From: Deltaproteobacteria bacterium YD0425bin51
GTDB lineage: Bacteria; Desulfobacterota; Desulfobacteria; Desulfobacterales; YD0425bin51
DNA: 38,440 nucleotides
Reading direction: 5' to 3'
Assembly: GCA_002753225.1 (NCBI GenBank)
Contig: PDZS01000042.1
Location: forward strand, 1 to 38,440
Shown piece by piece: positions 1-8,975 of the stretch (position 1 is its first letter; every line of letters starts with the position of its first letter). A program made the translations under genes and the position numbers. A model generated the notes under the pieces. The model did not search any database, was not told where the DNA came from, and worked only from the letters and a program-made list of their open reading frames with translations.

Positions 1-675
1 TCTTTCTTCAATTTTACGATGTTTTATTACCAAGTTTATGAAATTCTTACCATATTCATCTACAAAATTTTGAAACATGGCTATTTCTTTTTCGGTAGCC
101 GGGCATAAGAAATTACCCATATCTTTATTTAAGCCTGATTTGGTGATCGTCACATTGACGCCTATTTTATTTAATAGGCCGCTGATATCAGGGCGGATAA
201 AAATAACACCAACCGATCCAGTAATTGTCAGTGGATGCGCACAAATCAAATCGGCAGTCAAAGCTATATAATAACCTCCAGAGGCTGCTACATCCATCAT
301 CTCCACAACAATTTTGACTCCTGTGCGACGTTTAAAACTCAATAATTCATGATAGATAAGATCGCTTGCGACTGATGTCCCACCAGGTGAATTTATCTTC
401 AGTAAAACTGCTTTTATTTCCTTATCTTTTTCAGCGCGACGGAGTTGACTAACAATCTCCTGCACGATACTCGGTTTTTCTCTAATGAGTCCTTCTTTGC
501 TGGAATCAGAAAGAAAACCGATAATTGGAATTACCAAAACTTTACCCTTTTCATGACCTTCAATTGTAAATTCTTGGAGAGGCTCGCGTTCATCTGGGAA
601 TAAATGAACCTTTGGAAAACACCCTATCAAAGTGATGAACGAAATAATCGTTAATAGTAACATCCGGTTACGCAT
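1..675 (-). CDS. sppA: Signal peptide peptidase SppA-like protease, lipoprotein (3' end outside window)
   Basis: Family S49 serine protease that degrades cleaved signal peptides or misfolded proteins at the membrane. The reading frame is open from an ATG at 675 to the window edge (225 codons), so the C-terminus is missing. A ribosome site (AAAGGAGA) lies just upstream at about 681-690. The N-terminus is a lipoprotein signal with lipobox LIGC near residue 19, so the enzyme is probably anchored by lipid instead of a normal transmembrane anchor. Visible family motifs are INSPGG, then VAASGGYYIA, which holds the catalytic serine, then TGSVGVI, and KSGLNKDMG, which holds the expected catalytic lysine. 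The frame is intact within the window. Family call is confident; the substrate is unknown. Confidence 0.88.
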   Translation of the reverse strand, partial: MRNRMLLLTIISFITLIGCFPKVHLFPDEREPLQEFTIEGHEKGKVLVIPIIGFLSDSSKEGLIREKPSIVQEIVSQLRRAEKDKEIKAVLLKINSPGGTSVASDLIYHELLSFKRRTGVKIVVEMMDVAASGGYYIALTADLICAHPLTITGSVGVIFIRPDISGLLNKIGVNVTITKSGLNKDMGNFLCPATEKEIAMFQNFVDEYGKNFINLVIKHRKIEER

Positions 676-923
676 TTCTTTCTCCTTTAATGTTTTAATA
701 TTAATGGCCATTCCAAGTATATAATAATATTAAGACTTCACAAAAAACAATAAATATTTAACATGGATAACATGGATGTATAAATAAAATTATTACTACT
801 ATGCATGTCAAAGACTTCAAAAAATAGGCTGAGATACTTGCCCAAAAAAATCAATAATTGAGAGAAATTATCAGTGAGGCTAATTGGTTCAAATAATTAA
901 AAAATGGGAAGGATTAAAAGAAA

Positions 924-950
924 ACAGGCAGAGTTAATTGCTCTGCCTGT
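924..950 (-). terminator. Intrinsic terminator of DUF6160 copy A
   Basis: A perfect 10-bp stem (ACAGGCAGAG / CTCTGCCTGT) with a 7-base loop lies about 30 bases after the stop codon and is followed on the minus strand by a T-rich tract (TTTCTTTT). The same stem ends copy B at 36709-36735. Confidence 0.9.
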
Positions 951-980
951 CATTCGACTTTTAGGAGGTCGTTTTATTGC

Positions 981-1460
981 TTATTTTAAAACTTTCATGT
1001 TAACTTTGCCGCTATTTAATTTAAGAGTAGTTGTTCCTACATTTAAAGTCCCAAGATTGGTTGTAGTAGTTGCGCCACCAGCTTGTGTTTCAAGACCCAT
1101 TTTAATAGAAGGAATGTTTTCTACTACTATTGTGGTTACTGGAAGTCCAACACCAATTACTGTATCTCCATTTACATTTTTAATTTCAAGAACCATGTCT
1201 TTTGTTGTTGCGCCAACTCTGATATGCATTCCATCTGCTGTTGCATCTGTCATTGCCATTGATATGCCTAAATCACTTCCACCAAAAGAAAGGCTAGAAA
1301 CCTTTAAGTTAATATCGATTGCTTCTTCAATTCCAATGCTTACTCCAGCTTGACCTGATACATTCTCCATTGCATTATCATCTATTGACTCTAATGCAAA
1401 TACTGACATAGGAACCATAATAAATGCTACTGCTATTATTAATCTTACTAATTTTTTCAT
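981..1460 (-). CDS. Exported DUF6160-type protein, copy A
   Basis: A 159-residue exported protein of unknown function. The start is the ATG at 1460, preceded by AAGGAGAAAAATT; a longer frame runs upstream to 1553 but crosses the sigma-54 promoter, so it is rejected. Residues 1-22 are a Sec signal peptide ending SVFA. The mature N-terminus has the motif LESIDDNAMENVSGQAGVS, matching the 'D..L..V.GQAG' start of DUF6160-type surface proteins. The rest is Thr/Val/Gly-rich beta-type sequence without cysteines. It is nearly identical to copy B; copy A has a four-residue longer TTTT/GGA stretch near residue 133 and LGISMAMTD where B has LGMSMEMTD. It has its own sigma-54 promoter and terminator, so it is a single-gene unit. 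A surface or fibrous structural role is inference. Confidence 0.85.
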   Translation of the reverse strand: MKKLVRLIIAVAFIMVPMSVFALESIDDNAMENVSGQAGVSIGIEEAIDINLKVSSLSFGGSDLGISMAMTDATADGMHIRVGATTKDMVLEIKNVNGDTVIGVGLPVTTIVVENIPSIKMGLETQAGGATTTTNLGTLNVGTTTLKLNSGKVNMKVLK

Positions 1461-1537
1461 AATTTTTCTCCTTAATTTAATTTGTTTATTTTTTTTATTT
1501 TTATCATTGTTTACTTTATTGTTTAACTTGAAATATA

Positions 1538-1553
1538 GCAAGCCTTGTGCCAA
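1538..1553 (-). promoter_or_regulatory. Sigma-54 (-24/-12) promoter of DUF6160 copy A
   Basis: Minus-strand TTGGCACAAGGCTTGC matches the sigma-54 consensus TGGCAC-N5-TTGC exactly, with GG and GC ten bases apart. It sits about 78 bp before the start codon. The element and about 90 bp upstream are conserved in copy B, so activator sites are probably upstream, although I cannot name the activator. Confidence 0.88.
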
Positions 1554-1711
1554 GTGCTAAATAAATTTTTAATTGCTTAATTTTATAGATAATAATTATT
1601 TTAATACCCAAAAATGACTTAAAAAGACTTGCAACATTTATTACATAACTATACATATTAGAAATGATTTATTTGTTGGTAGGTGTTGTCTTTTTCTTTA
1701 AAATAGAACTA

Positions 1712-1726
1712 TGACACTATGTGTCA
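1712..1726. promoter_or_regulatory. Perfect palindrome, possible operator
   Basis: TGACAC-TAT-GTGTCA is a perfect inverted repeat 60 bp upstream of the small gene at 1786 and just outside the DUF6160 cassette. Its size and symmetry suit a dimeric repressor or activator site. No regulator is identified, and a chance palindrome is possible. Confidence 0.3.
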
Positions 1727-1785
1727 ATTTTAATTAACTTTGCAACTTTAAGATATAAACGAATATATCTGATTGAAATTAATTT

Positions 1786-1923
1786 ATGAACAAAACACAA
1801 CTCGTAGCCATTATTCAAAGGCTTCTACAAACTGACATCGATATAAGCTTTCTTTTACAGCTAAACCAGCAGGAGTTGGAAACGCTTGTTGCTTGCATAA
1901 GAAGCAGACTCGAAAAAAGCTAA
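1786..1923 (+). CDS. Small protein of 45 residues, function unknown
   Basis: The ATG at 1786 opens a 45-codon frame too short for standard ORF cut-offs. The product begins MNKTQLVAIIQRLL and reads as an amphipathic, leucine-rich helical peptide (LLQTDIDISFLLQL, QQELETLVACIRSRLEK). Codon content is far less A/T-biased than the flanking non-coding DNA, which supports real coding. No good Shine-Dalgarno is visible. It looks like a small helical adaptor or a leftover C-terminal helix bundle; I do not recognise a named family. Confidence 0.5.
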   Translation: MNKTQLVAIIQRLLQTDIDISFLLQLNQQELETLVACIRSRLEKS

Positions 1924-2128
1924 TTTGAAATATTGGATAAAAAATAAATAATAAGTATACAGATAAAACAGCATCAATATTATCTTCCTTCATTATTTTA
2001 TTCGGTTTTTTCTTGGGTATTTTTTATTAGATATTAAATCTAATTTCAAAATAATCGGAAAAATATCTTAATTTTACTGATTGTATGCTGCTATTTTAAC
2101 CAACTATTGTTTATGATTAACTATTTAT

Positions 2129-2320
2129 TTAGAAAACATTCTTAAGATTTCTACATCTTACTATACTCCATATATTTGGGGCTAATTGAGGGTTTTTATA
2201 TTCTTTTTTCTTATTCTCACGCCCCTTATAATAATCTACACATTTTATGCCTGCTTCCAATTCTTTTTTGCTATATCTTTGATAAGCAATTTATCCCCTT
2301 CTTATAATTCACTAAGTTGT
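2129..2320 (-). pseudogene. Decayed short gene, unknown family
   Basis: Reading leftward, two frames together make one protein-like sequence. The first begins QLSEL and continues EGDKLLIKDIAKK after an in-frame TAA, with an ATA where the start should be. The other frame then continues RYSKKELEAGIKCVDYYKGR to a stop at 2129-2131. A GGGAG ribosome-like site precedes the lost start. The lysine-rich composition and overlapping frames suggest one small gene ruined by a frameshift and a nonsense change. The family is not recognised. Confidence 0.4.
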
Positions 2321-2648
2321 ATGTTACTATCTCCCTTAACAATACATTGATTCTAATAAGGAAATTATATATAGTAATATTAAAATTAATCAATTATACT
2401 TTCAAAATTGGTAAATTATTTTTATTTGAAATGCCTAGGCAATGTACAGTTTAATCCTATAAAATCAATTGAATTAAAAATTTTCTTATTTAAATGTAAA
2501 GGAAATACAAGGGAGCTGGATCAATTATTGAATATGAAAAAGATTCCACGCTTATTATTAGGATGCTTTCTTAGACTATGGATGTCGACATTATATTATA
2601 ATATGTCGTATCTGTCTTATTAAGAATTTGATGAAGGAAAGAATAACT

Positions 2649-5600
2649 ATGACACGTGTTGGAAAAGCAGCTTTATTAAGTATTTTAATCCCATCCTTCA
2701 GTTTCTTAAATGGATTCCATCATAAGCTAAATATAAAGAACTTATACATCTGTTTATTTGTTTTTGGCATATTCTTCATATCAAAAGTTTCATTCGCAGC
2801 TCCTCCATTAATTGTTGAAGATGGAAAAGGGAAATATGATTGCGGATTACATTTAGATATATTGGAAGACAAGGAAGGTAAGCTGACCCTTGAGGATGTA
2901 ATATCTAATTATTTAAGCACTAAATTCATAAGAAATACTAAGGAAGTTCCTAACTTTGCATTTTCCAAATCTGTATACTGGTTAAGGATGCAAATAACTT
3001 CTGCCTTAAAGATTCCAAAAACATATTTTCTTGAACTTGCATTTCCTTGTCATGATTATGTTGATTTCTATCTAACCGATTCATCTACTATCCTTTCAAA
3101 AGTCAAAACAGGAGATCGGCTCCCTTTCAATACCCGTCAGCATATGTATCTCAATTTTGTGTTCGATATACCGACCGTACCTGGGAAAACCCAAACTATT
3201 TACTTTCGAATTCAATCCTATGATGGACTTCATGAGTCAACACCATTGATCCTATGGGACCAGGAATATTTCATTTCTCATATTACCTCAAAAAATCTGG
3301 CTCTTGGCATCTATTTAGGGATAATGGTAGCATTGGCACTTTATAATCTCTTTGTCTGGATATCTGTTCGGGATTTAAGTTATCTATATTATGTGCTGTA
3401 TATTGCTGGAATGGTTATATGGTCCACAGCATTTACAGGGATATTTTTCCAGTTTTTCTGGCCTGAAAATCCATGGTGGATAAATGACATTCTGCCTATT
3501 TCTGTTTCCTTTTTCGCAATTCAAACTATATTTTTTACACAGTCATTTTTAAAAACTGCTCAATATGTTCCCAAGCTGAATTTTGCCTTAAAAATTATGC
3601 CTATATTGATTTTATTAATTATGCTTATCCCTATATCTGGAATGTATGCTTTATATTTCAGAATTTTTTTATTTCCCTCAGTTGTTAATGTTTTACTATT
3701 CATTTTATCTGGAATTTTTTGTGTTATTAAAAATTATAGACCAGCACGATATTACTTGCTTTCTTGGTCAATGCTCGTAGCTGGAATATTAATTTTAGCA
3801 TTAAAAACAGTCGCTATTCTTCCATCAAATATTTTTACTGAAAACAGCTTGTTCATAGGCTCTGCTATGGAAGCACTTTTACTTAGCCTTGGTCTTGCAG
3901 ACCGCATTAACCAAGAAAGACTTCAAAAATTAATAGTTCAGCAGGAATTATTAATTGCAGAAAAAACAGCATCAGAAGCTCAAAAACAAGCAATTGAAAA
4001 TTTAACCAAAACAGATAGACTTAAAGATGAATTCCTTTCCAATACTTCCCATGAACTTCGAACTCCTTTAAATGGAATTATTGGAATCACAGAATCTCTT
4101 ATAGATGGTGCTGTTGGAGAACTTAATCAAAATATTAAAGAAAACCTTTTAATGGTAATTCAAAGCGGTAAAAGACTGGCAACCCTTGTCAATGACATCC
4201 TTGATTTTTCAAAGCTTAAAAACAAAGAACTGCAAATAAAGAAAAAACCAGTTGATATCCGTTCACTTACAGAGATGATACTATTTATTTTAAAACCAAC
4301 TATCACAGGTAAACCCGTAGAATTAATAAACAGTATTCCTCCTGAAACCCTTGCTGTTATAGGTGATGAAAACAGAATACAGCAGATTATGTACAATTTA
4401 ATCGGAAATGCCATTAAATTTACAGATGCTGGACAAATTGTTGTCAGTTCACAGGTAAAAGGTACTTTTCTTCAAATAAGTGTATCTGATACAGGAATTG
4501 GAATACCAATAAATAAGCACGAGAACATTTTCAACTCATTTGAACAAGTGGATAGTTCGATAGAACGAAAATATGGAGGAACAGGACTTGGGCTGACAAT
4601 TACAAAGAGCTTAATCGAACTTCATGGAGGGAAAATATGGGTTGAATCTGCAATAGGCAAAGGTTCAATATTTAATTTTACACTGCCGATTACTGATGAA
4701 AAACCTGAATTAAAAAAAGATATATCTGAAAGAATTAAGGCTCTTAAAACACCTACTACTAAAATAGAAAGGAGAAAGAGAAACATCGGTCCTATCAATG
4801 GAATAGAACGTAGAAATAAAGTTGATATTATCACTGATAATATCAAGATTTTTGCAGTCGATGATGAACCAGTAAATCTGCAGGTTATACAAAACAATCT
4901 TTCTATTGCAGGTATAGCTGTAGAGATACTTCATTCCGGCATTGAATTATTAAAAAAATTAGATATTATCACCCCAGATTTAATTCTTTTGGATGTTATG
5001 ATGCCTAATATGAATGGATATGAAACAGCAAAACTGATTAGAAACAAATATTCAAAGGAAGAAATACCAATTATTTTTGTAACCGCAAAAAATCAGACAG
5101 ATGATCTTGTAGATGCTTTTTTTATTGGTGGAAACGATTATTTAACTAAGCCAATATCAAAAAATGAGCTCTTAACCAGAATTAAATTTCACACAGACCT
5201 TACAAAATCAAGAAAAGAACTTAAAATAGCTGAACAAAATTATCGTTCAATTTTTGAGAATTCAGTTGAAGGTATATTCCAGATAACTCAAAATGGAAAA
5301 TTTATTACTGCAAATAATTCCATGGCAAAAATACTGGGTTATTCATCATCGGCTGAACTTATTGCTTCTACGTCCAATTTTTCTAAACAATTTCTTGTTG
5401 ATATGGAAGATAGAAATAAATTTGAAAAAATGTTATTTGAAAAAGGACAAGTTATAAGCATTGAAGGACAAGGTATTAAAAAAGATGGCTCTATGTTTTG
5501 GGGTTCAATGTCTGCTCGCGCTGTTTATGATGCCAATGGATTTATTTCATATTATGAAGGTAATCTGGTGGATATAACTGAGAGGAAACAAAAAGAAAAA

Positions 5601-7460
5601 GCTGAGATAGAAAAGGAAATTGCATTGGCATCAGCTCGTTCCAAGAGCGAATTTTTAGCCAATATGAGTCATGAAATAAGAACACCAATGAATGCTATCA
5701 TGGGATTGTCTCATTTAGCACTTAAGACAAAACTTGACGAAAAGCAGAGAGACTTTCTGAAAAAAATCAAGATTTCATCAAAGACATTGCTTGGCATTAT
5801 TAATGACATTTTAGATTTTTCCAAAATCGAAGCAGGAAAATTAGAAATAGAATCAATTCAATTTAATTTAAAAGAAACTTTAGATAATGTTTCCAGTGTC
5901 ATAAGTATGAAAGCAGATGAAAAAGGTCTTAAACTGCTATTTCAAACTGAAAATAATGTACCAAATGAACTGATTGGAGATCCATTGCGGTTAAATCAAA
6001 TTTTGATCAACCTAGCTACCAATGCTATCAAGTTTACTCATTCAGGCTCCGTTTCCATTAAAACAAAACTTTTGAAGACTTATAACAATTTAGATGAAAT
6101 CGTACTTTCTTTTTCAGTTGAAGATACAGGGATAGGCATGACTCCAGAACAAAAAGCCAAATTGTTTCATTCTTTTTCTCAAGCAGATACATCAACTACA
6201 AGAAAATACGGTGGTACTGGATTAGGTCTTTCAATATGTAAACGTCTGGTTGAATTAATGGGCGGGCAAATTGATGTAGAAACTGAAGCGGGCCGAGGTA
6301 GTATTTTTAAATTCACCATTAAATTTGGTAAACCGTCTTTAGAAAATAAAAAGAGAATTGAGTCTCTAATTTCAGAGACTCAATTCTTAAATCTAATAAG
6401 AGGTGCCAGGATTCTATTGGTTGAGGATAATGAAATAAACCAGCAGGTGGCAAGAGAATTGTTAGAAAGCGAGCAGATGATAGTAACTATTGCCTGTAAC
6501 GGGATAGAAGCTATTGAGCAGATAAAAAGATCTTATTCAGAACAAAAACCCTTTGATGCAGTATTGATGGATGTCCAGATGCCAGAAATGGATGGATATA
6601 TGGCTACAAAAGAAATTCGCAATGATCCCTCAGAAATAAAAGATATCCCGATTATTGCTATGACCGCTCATGCCATAAAAAGTGAGGTGGATAAATGTAT
6701 TAATAGTGGTATGAATGATTATATTAGCAAACCTTTTGAACCAGAGTTACTTTTTAAGACGTTAGCCAAGTGGATAAAAAATGGAGAAAAGAAAATATTT
6801 ATTGAAAAGAATAAAGAGAAATTAGCTGATATTTATTTTCCAGAAAACTTGCCAGGATTAGACATTGTTGGAGGATTAAAGCGAATTGGTGAAAATAAAC
6901 ATTTGTATGTAAAATTGTTAAAGGAATTACAGGAAAATTATCAAAATAAGGCAGATGAATTTAGAGATGCATTAGAAAGAAAGGATTTTGATTTCATTAT
7001 CTATTCCACCCATACAATGAAGGGGATTGCAGGGAATCTGGGTGCTGAAAATCTATCTTTAGCCTCAAAAGAGTTAGAAAGTAGTGCAAAAAACAATCAA
7101 ATTGAGCTTATAGAAGAAAGGATTAAAAATTTTGAGAATGCACTGAATCAAATTTTTAATTCTCTAAAGCTGATTAAATATTATGATGAGCCTGAAAAAA
7201 TTACTAAACCTTATTCTTCTGCTCCTATTGATCTCAAAATTTTAACACCATTGTTTATTGAATTAACTAAACTTATTAAAACCAATGATCTTGAGGTTGA
7301 AGATGTATTTAAATCTATTAAAATGAATTTAAAAGAAACTGAGTTTGGTGATTTACTTTCTCAAATTGAGTCATATATTGATAAATATGATTATAACAGA
7401 GCTGGAAAAATTTTAACAAATCTTGCTGATAAACTAAATATACTCGGGTTTGATGCTTGA
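2649..7460 (+). CDS. 7TMR-DISM hybrid histidine kinase with two kinase cores, two receivers, PAS and Hpt
   Basis: A 1603-residue membrane sensor carrying a full phosphorelay in one chain. I start it at ATG 2649 because AAGGAAAG lies at the right distance; TTG 2628 and ATG 2631 are possible but lack a ribosome site. Order: signal or first TM segment (about 20-50), periplasmic 7TMR-DISMED2-type beta domain (to about 210), seven TM segments (about 215-415), coiled coil, HisKA with SHELRTPLNG (His about 468), HATPase, receiver with LLDVMMP (Asp about 782) and KPIS, PAS, second HisKA with SHEIRTPMNA (His about 1008), second HATPase (GTGLGLSIC), second receiver LMDVQMPEMDG (Asp about 1308), and Hpt THTMKGIAGNLG (His about 1455). 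About 100 further residues follow the Hpt. It has no adjacent DNA-binding regulator, so output is through the Hpt or to an unlinked partner. The ligand is unknown. Confidence 0.93.
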   Translation: MTRVGKAALLSILIPSFSFLNGFHHKLNIKNLYICLFVFGIFFISKVSFAAPPLIVEDGKGKYDCGLHLDILEDKEGKLTLEDVISNYLSTKFIRNTKEVPNFAFSKSVYWLRMQITSALKIPKTYFLELAFPCHDYVDFYLTDSSTILSKVKTGDRLPFNTRQHMYLNFVFDIPTVPGKTQTIYFRIQSYDGLHESTPLILWDQEYFISHITSKNLALGIYLGIMVALALYNLFVWISVRDLSYLYYVLYIAGMVIWSTAFTGIFFQFFWPENPWWINDILPISVSFFAIQTIFFTQSFLKTAQYVPKLNFALKIMPILILLIMLIPISGMYALYFRIFLFPSVVNVLLFILSGIFCVIKNYRPARYYLLSWSMLVAGILILALKTVAILPSNIFTENSLFIGSAMEALLLSLGLADRINQERLQKLIVQQELLIAEKTASEAQKQAIENLTKTDRLKDEFLSNTSHELRTPLNGIIGITESLIDGAVGELNQNIKENLLMVIQSGKRLATLVNDILDFSKLKNKELQIKKKPVDIRSLTEMILFILKPTITGKPVELINSIPPETLAVIGDENRIQQIMYNLIGNAIKFTDAGQIVVSSQVKGTFLQISVSDTGIGIPINKHENIFNSFEQVDSSIERKYGGTGLGLTITKSLIELHGGKIWVESAIGKGSIFNFTLPITDEKPELKKDISERIKALKTPTTKIERRKRNIGPINGIERRNKVDIITDNIKIFAVDDEPVNLQVIQNNLSIAGIAVEILHSGIELLKKLDIITPDLILLDVMMPNMNGYETAKLIRNKYSKEEIPIIFVTAKNQTDDLVDAFFIGGNDYLTKPISKNELLTRIKFHTDLTKSRKELKIAEQNYRSIFENSVEGIFQITQNGKFITANNSMAKILGYSSSAELIASTSNFSKQFLVDMEDRNKFEKMLFEKGQVISIEGQGIKKDGSMFWGSMSARAVYDANGFISYYEGNLVDITERKQKEKAEIEKEIALASARSKSEFLANMSHEIRTPMNAIMGLSHLALKTKLDEKQRDFLKKIKISSKTLLGIINDILDFSKIEAGKLEIESIQFNLKETLDNVSSVISMKADEKGLKLLFQTENNVPNELIGDPLRLNQILINLATNAIKFTHSGSVSIKTKLLKTYNNLDEIVLSFSVEDTGIGMTPEQKAKLFHSFSQADTSTTRKYGGTGLGLSICKRLVELMGGQIDVETEAGRGSIFKFTIKFGKPSLENKKRIESLISETQFLNLIRGARILLVEDNEINQQVARELLESEQMIVTIACNGIEAIEQIKRSYSEQKPFDAVLMDVQMPEMDGYMATKEIRNDPSEIKDIPIIAMTAHAIKSEVDKCINSGMNDYISKPFEPELLFKTLAKWIKNGEKKIFIEKNKEKLADIYFPENLPGLDIVGGLKRIGENKHLYVKLLKELQENYQNKADEFRDALERKDFDFIIYSTHTMKGIAGNLGAENLSLASKELESSAKNNQIELIEERIKNFENALNQIFNSLKLIKYYDEPEKITKPYSSAPIDLKILTPLFIELTKLIKTNDLEVEDVFKSIKMNLKETEFGDLLSQIESYIDKYDYNRAGKILTNLADKLNILGFDA

Positions 7461-7487
7461 TCGATAGGAAAATCTCGTTTTGGGCTG

Positions 7488-7526
7488 AATTTATTATATA
7501 CAACAGAGCAGAGTATATAATAAATT
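7488..7526. terminator. Inverted repeat between convergent genes, probable terminator
   Basis: A perfect 14-bp stem (AATTTATTATATAC / GTATATAATAAATT) with an 11-base loop lies between the ends of the kinase and the leftward amidohydrolase. The stem is A/T-rich and followed by A's on the plus strand, so it is not a textbook U-tract terminator, but its position between two stops fits a bidirectional one. Confidence 0.45.
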
Positions 7527-7557
7527 AAAAAAACAAACATTTTAGCTCTATCATATG

Positions 7558-8919
7558 CTATTTCTTATAGAGCAGCTTACCTTCTTTCCAAACATGCGAT
7601 ACCTTACTAACATTTCGCAAATCCTCAAGTGGGTTAGCTTCTAAAAGTACCATGTCGGCTAATTTGCCAGGTTCTATAGAACCTAAGTCTTGTTCGAGTC
7701 CCAAAACAGCTGCATTCTTTCTGGTTGCGATTTCTAAGATTTCATAATTCTGCATTCCAGCTTCTGACATTAATTGCATTTCCAGCCAGGGCAGACCAAA
7801 AATGCAGATATCAGCCCCGCCTGCGTCTGTTCCGAGCCCGATGCATGCTCCGGCTTCATGTAGTCGGCGCAGATTATTGATCATGAAGTTAAATGTTCGG
7901 CGCAAGTAATTGTAATCGATCATGTTTTTGGTAAGAATGCCTGCTCTGATTTGTTCAATAATCCCTAATGTATGCTGGCGGGACTTGCCAACCAAGTAGT
8001 AAGCTGATGATGTTATGATATCCTTAAGGAGCGAAATCATTTTTTCAAGGTACCCGCCTGGTGCGATCAACGTCGGAACAATTGTTATGCGGCTTTTTGC
8101 GAGCTTGTTTATGTCTTCTTTTTCTAATTCTTGGAGCGGAAGATGTTCAATGGTGTCAACTTGTAAATCAATACCCTTGCGGAAACCTTCAACAGAAAGC
8201 GCGTGCAGAGCTATTTTCCTTTTTCTATCTCGCGCGGCGCGAGCAATTGCAACAAAGCTGTCATCAGATAGAACAGCCAGCTTTGGATTTCCAAACATGT
8301 ATGACTCATTCTGATACACTGTTTTGATCCAAGCTGCGCCTTTATCAACTAATGTATGAACGATTTTATCCGCGTGATCTGCATCGAAAGCTTTTTCGGC
8401 AAATTGACCGTTCATCAGCAAACGAGCTGCTAAATTAAATGGTGGGACCATATCTGGATAGCCTCCGGGGCATGATATCATCGAAAATGATGGCTTAATG
8501 CGAGGTCCGATAATTCGACCGCTTTCAATCATCTTCATGAAACGCATGATACCTGGCGGTGAGCCAAGATCGCGGATAGTTGTCACGCCAGACCGGATGC
8601 AGCTCAGCAGGTTTTCCTTGACCTGATTGAAAACCGAAATCAAGTTGGATAATCTCAAGGCATCGCTTGGCTCGATAAAAGGATTTGTGCTGTGGACATG
8701 CAGGTCAATCAGACCTGGAATAAGATATTGACCGCCCAAATCAACTTCAGTTTGGCTGGTTTGCTTCTGATGCTTAAATTCAACGGCGTCATGCACGGCT
8801 TTGATCCGATGATTTTCAATGATTACGATTTTATTTTTTTTGATAGACTCGCCATTGGCTGACATATCAATCAAATACATGTTACGTAGAACCAGTATAT
8901 TATTAGGATGTTCTGCCAT
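7558..8919 (-). CDS. Amidohydrolase family protein (imidazolonepropionase/prolidase-like)
   Basis: A 453-residue metal-dependent hydrolase with a composite beta sandwich plus TIM barrel. The family hydrolyses amide, imide or imidopeptide bonds. Visible features: N-terminal sandwich, then GLIDLHVH with metal-binding His 74 and 76, TTIRDLGSPPG, the carboxylysine region AAWIKTVY, ALHALS and IEHLPL metal histidines, and GLGTDAGGAD with the catalytic Asp. The C-terminus has the usual GSIEPGKLADMVLL. No signal peptide, so it is cytosolic. It ends next to the convergent kinase and lies downstream of a kinase remnant. The true substrate cannot be read from sequence; neighbours give no clear pathway. 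Confidence 0.88.
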   Translation of the reverse strand: MAEHPNNILVLRNMYLIDMSANGESIKKNKIVIIENHRIKAVHDAVEFKHQKQTSQTEVDLGGQYLIPGLIDLHVHSTNPFIEPSDALRLSNLISVFNQVKENLLSCIRSGVTTIRDLGSPPGIMRFMKMIESGRIIGPRIKPSFSMISCPGGYPDMVPPFNLAARLLMNGQFAEKAFDADHADKIVHTLVDKGAAWIKTVYQNESYMFGNPKLAVLSDDSFVAIARAARDRKRKIALHALSVEGFRKGIDLQVDTIEHLPLQELEKEDINKLAKSRITIVPTLIAPGGYLEKMISLLKDIITSSAYYLVGKSRQHTLGIIEQIRAGILTKNMIDYNYLRRTFNFMINNLRRLHEAGACIGLGTDAGGADICIFGLPWLEMQLMSEAGMQNYEILEIATRKNAAVLGLEQDLGSIEPGKLADMVLLEANPLEDLRNVSKVSHVWKEGKLLYKK

Positions 8920-8975
8920 TTGATTTCTGCCTTTCTCTTTGTGTAATTTTGAAATTTTTAAAGTGGTTGCAGGAA

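Larger units (their letters stand above)
913..1654 (-). repeat. Inverted-repeat cassette, copy A (promoter + DUF6160 gene + terminator)
   Basis: About 740 bp that recurs in opposite orientation at 36020-36746. Similarity runs from the upstream block (GTATAGT...AATAAATGTTGCAAGTC) through the -24/-12 promoter, the whole coding region and the terminator stem, and stops a few bases past the T-tract. Flanking sequence on both sides is unrelated. Differences are scattered point changes, a few small indels upstream and a 12-base insertion in the gene. The two copies enclose about 34 kb. Confidence 0.9.

Noticed and set aside
904..1353. 149-codon plus-strand frame
   Set aside because: It is antisense to DUF6160 copy A; the same antisense frame appears in copy B. 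The real gene has a ribosome site, signal peptide, promoter and terminator.
2408..2623. 71-codon plus-strand frame before the kinase
   Set aside because: No ribosome site, a random-looking composition and no recognisable motif.
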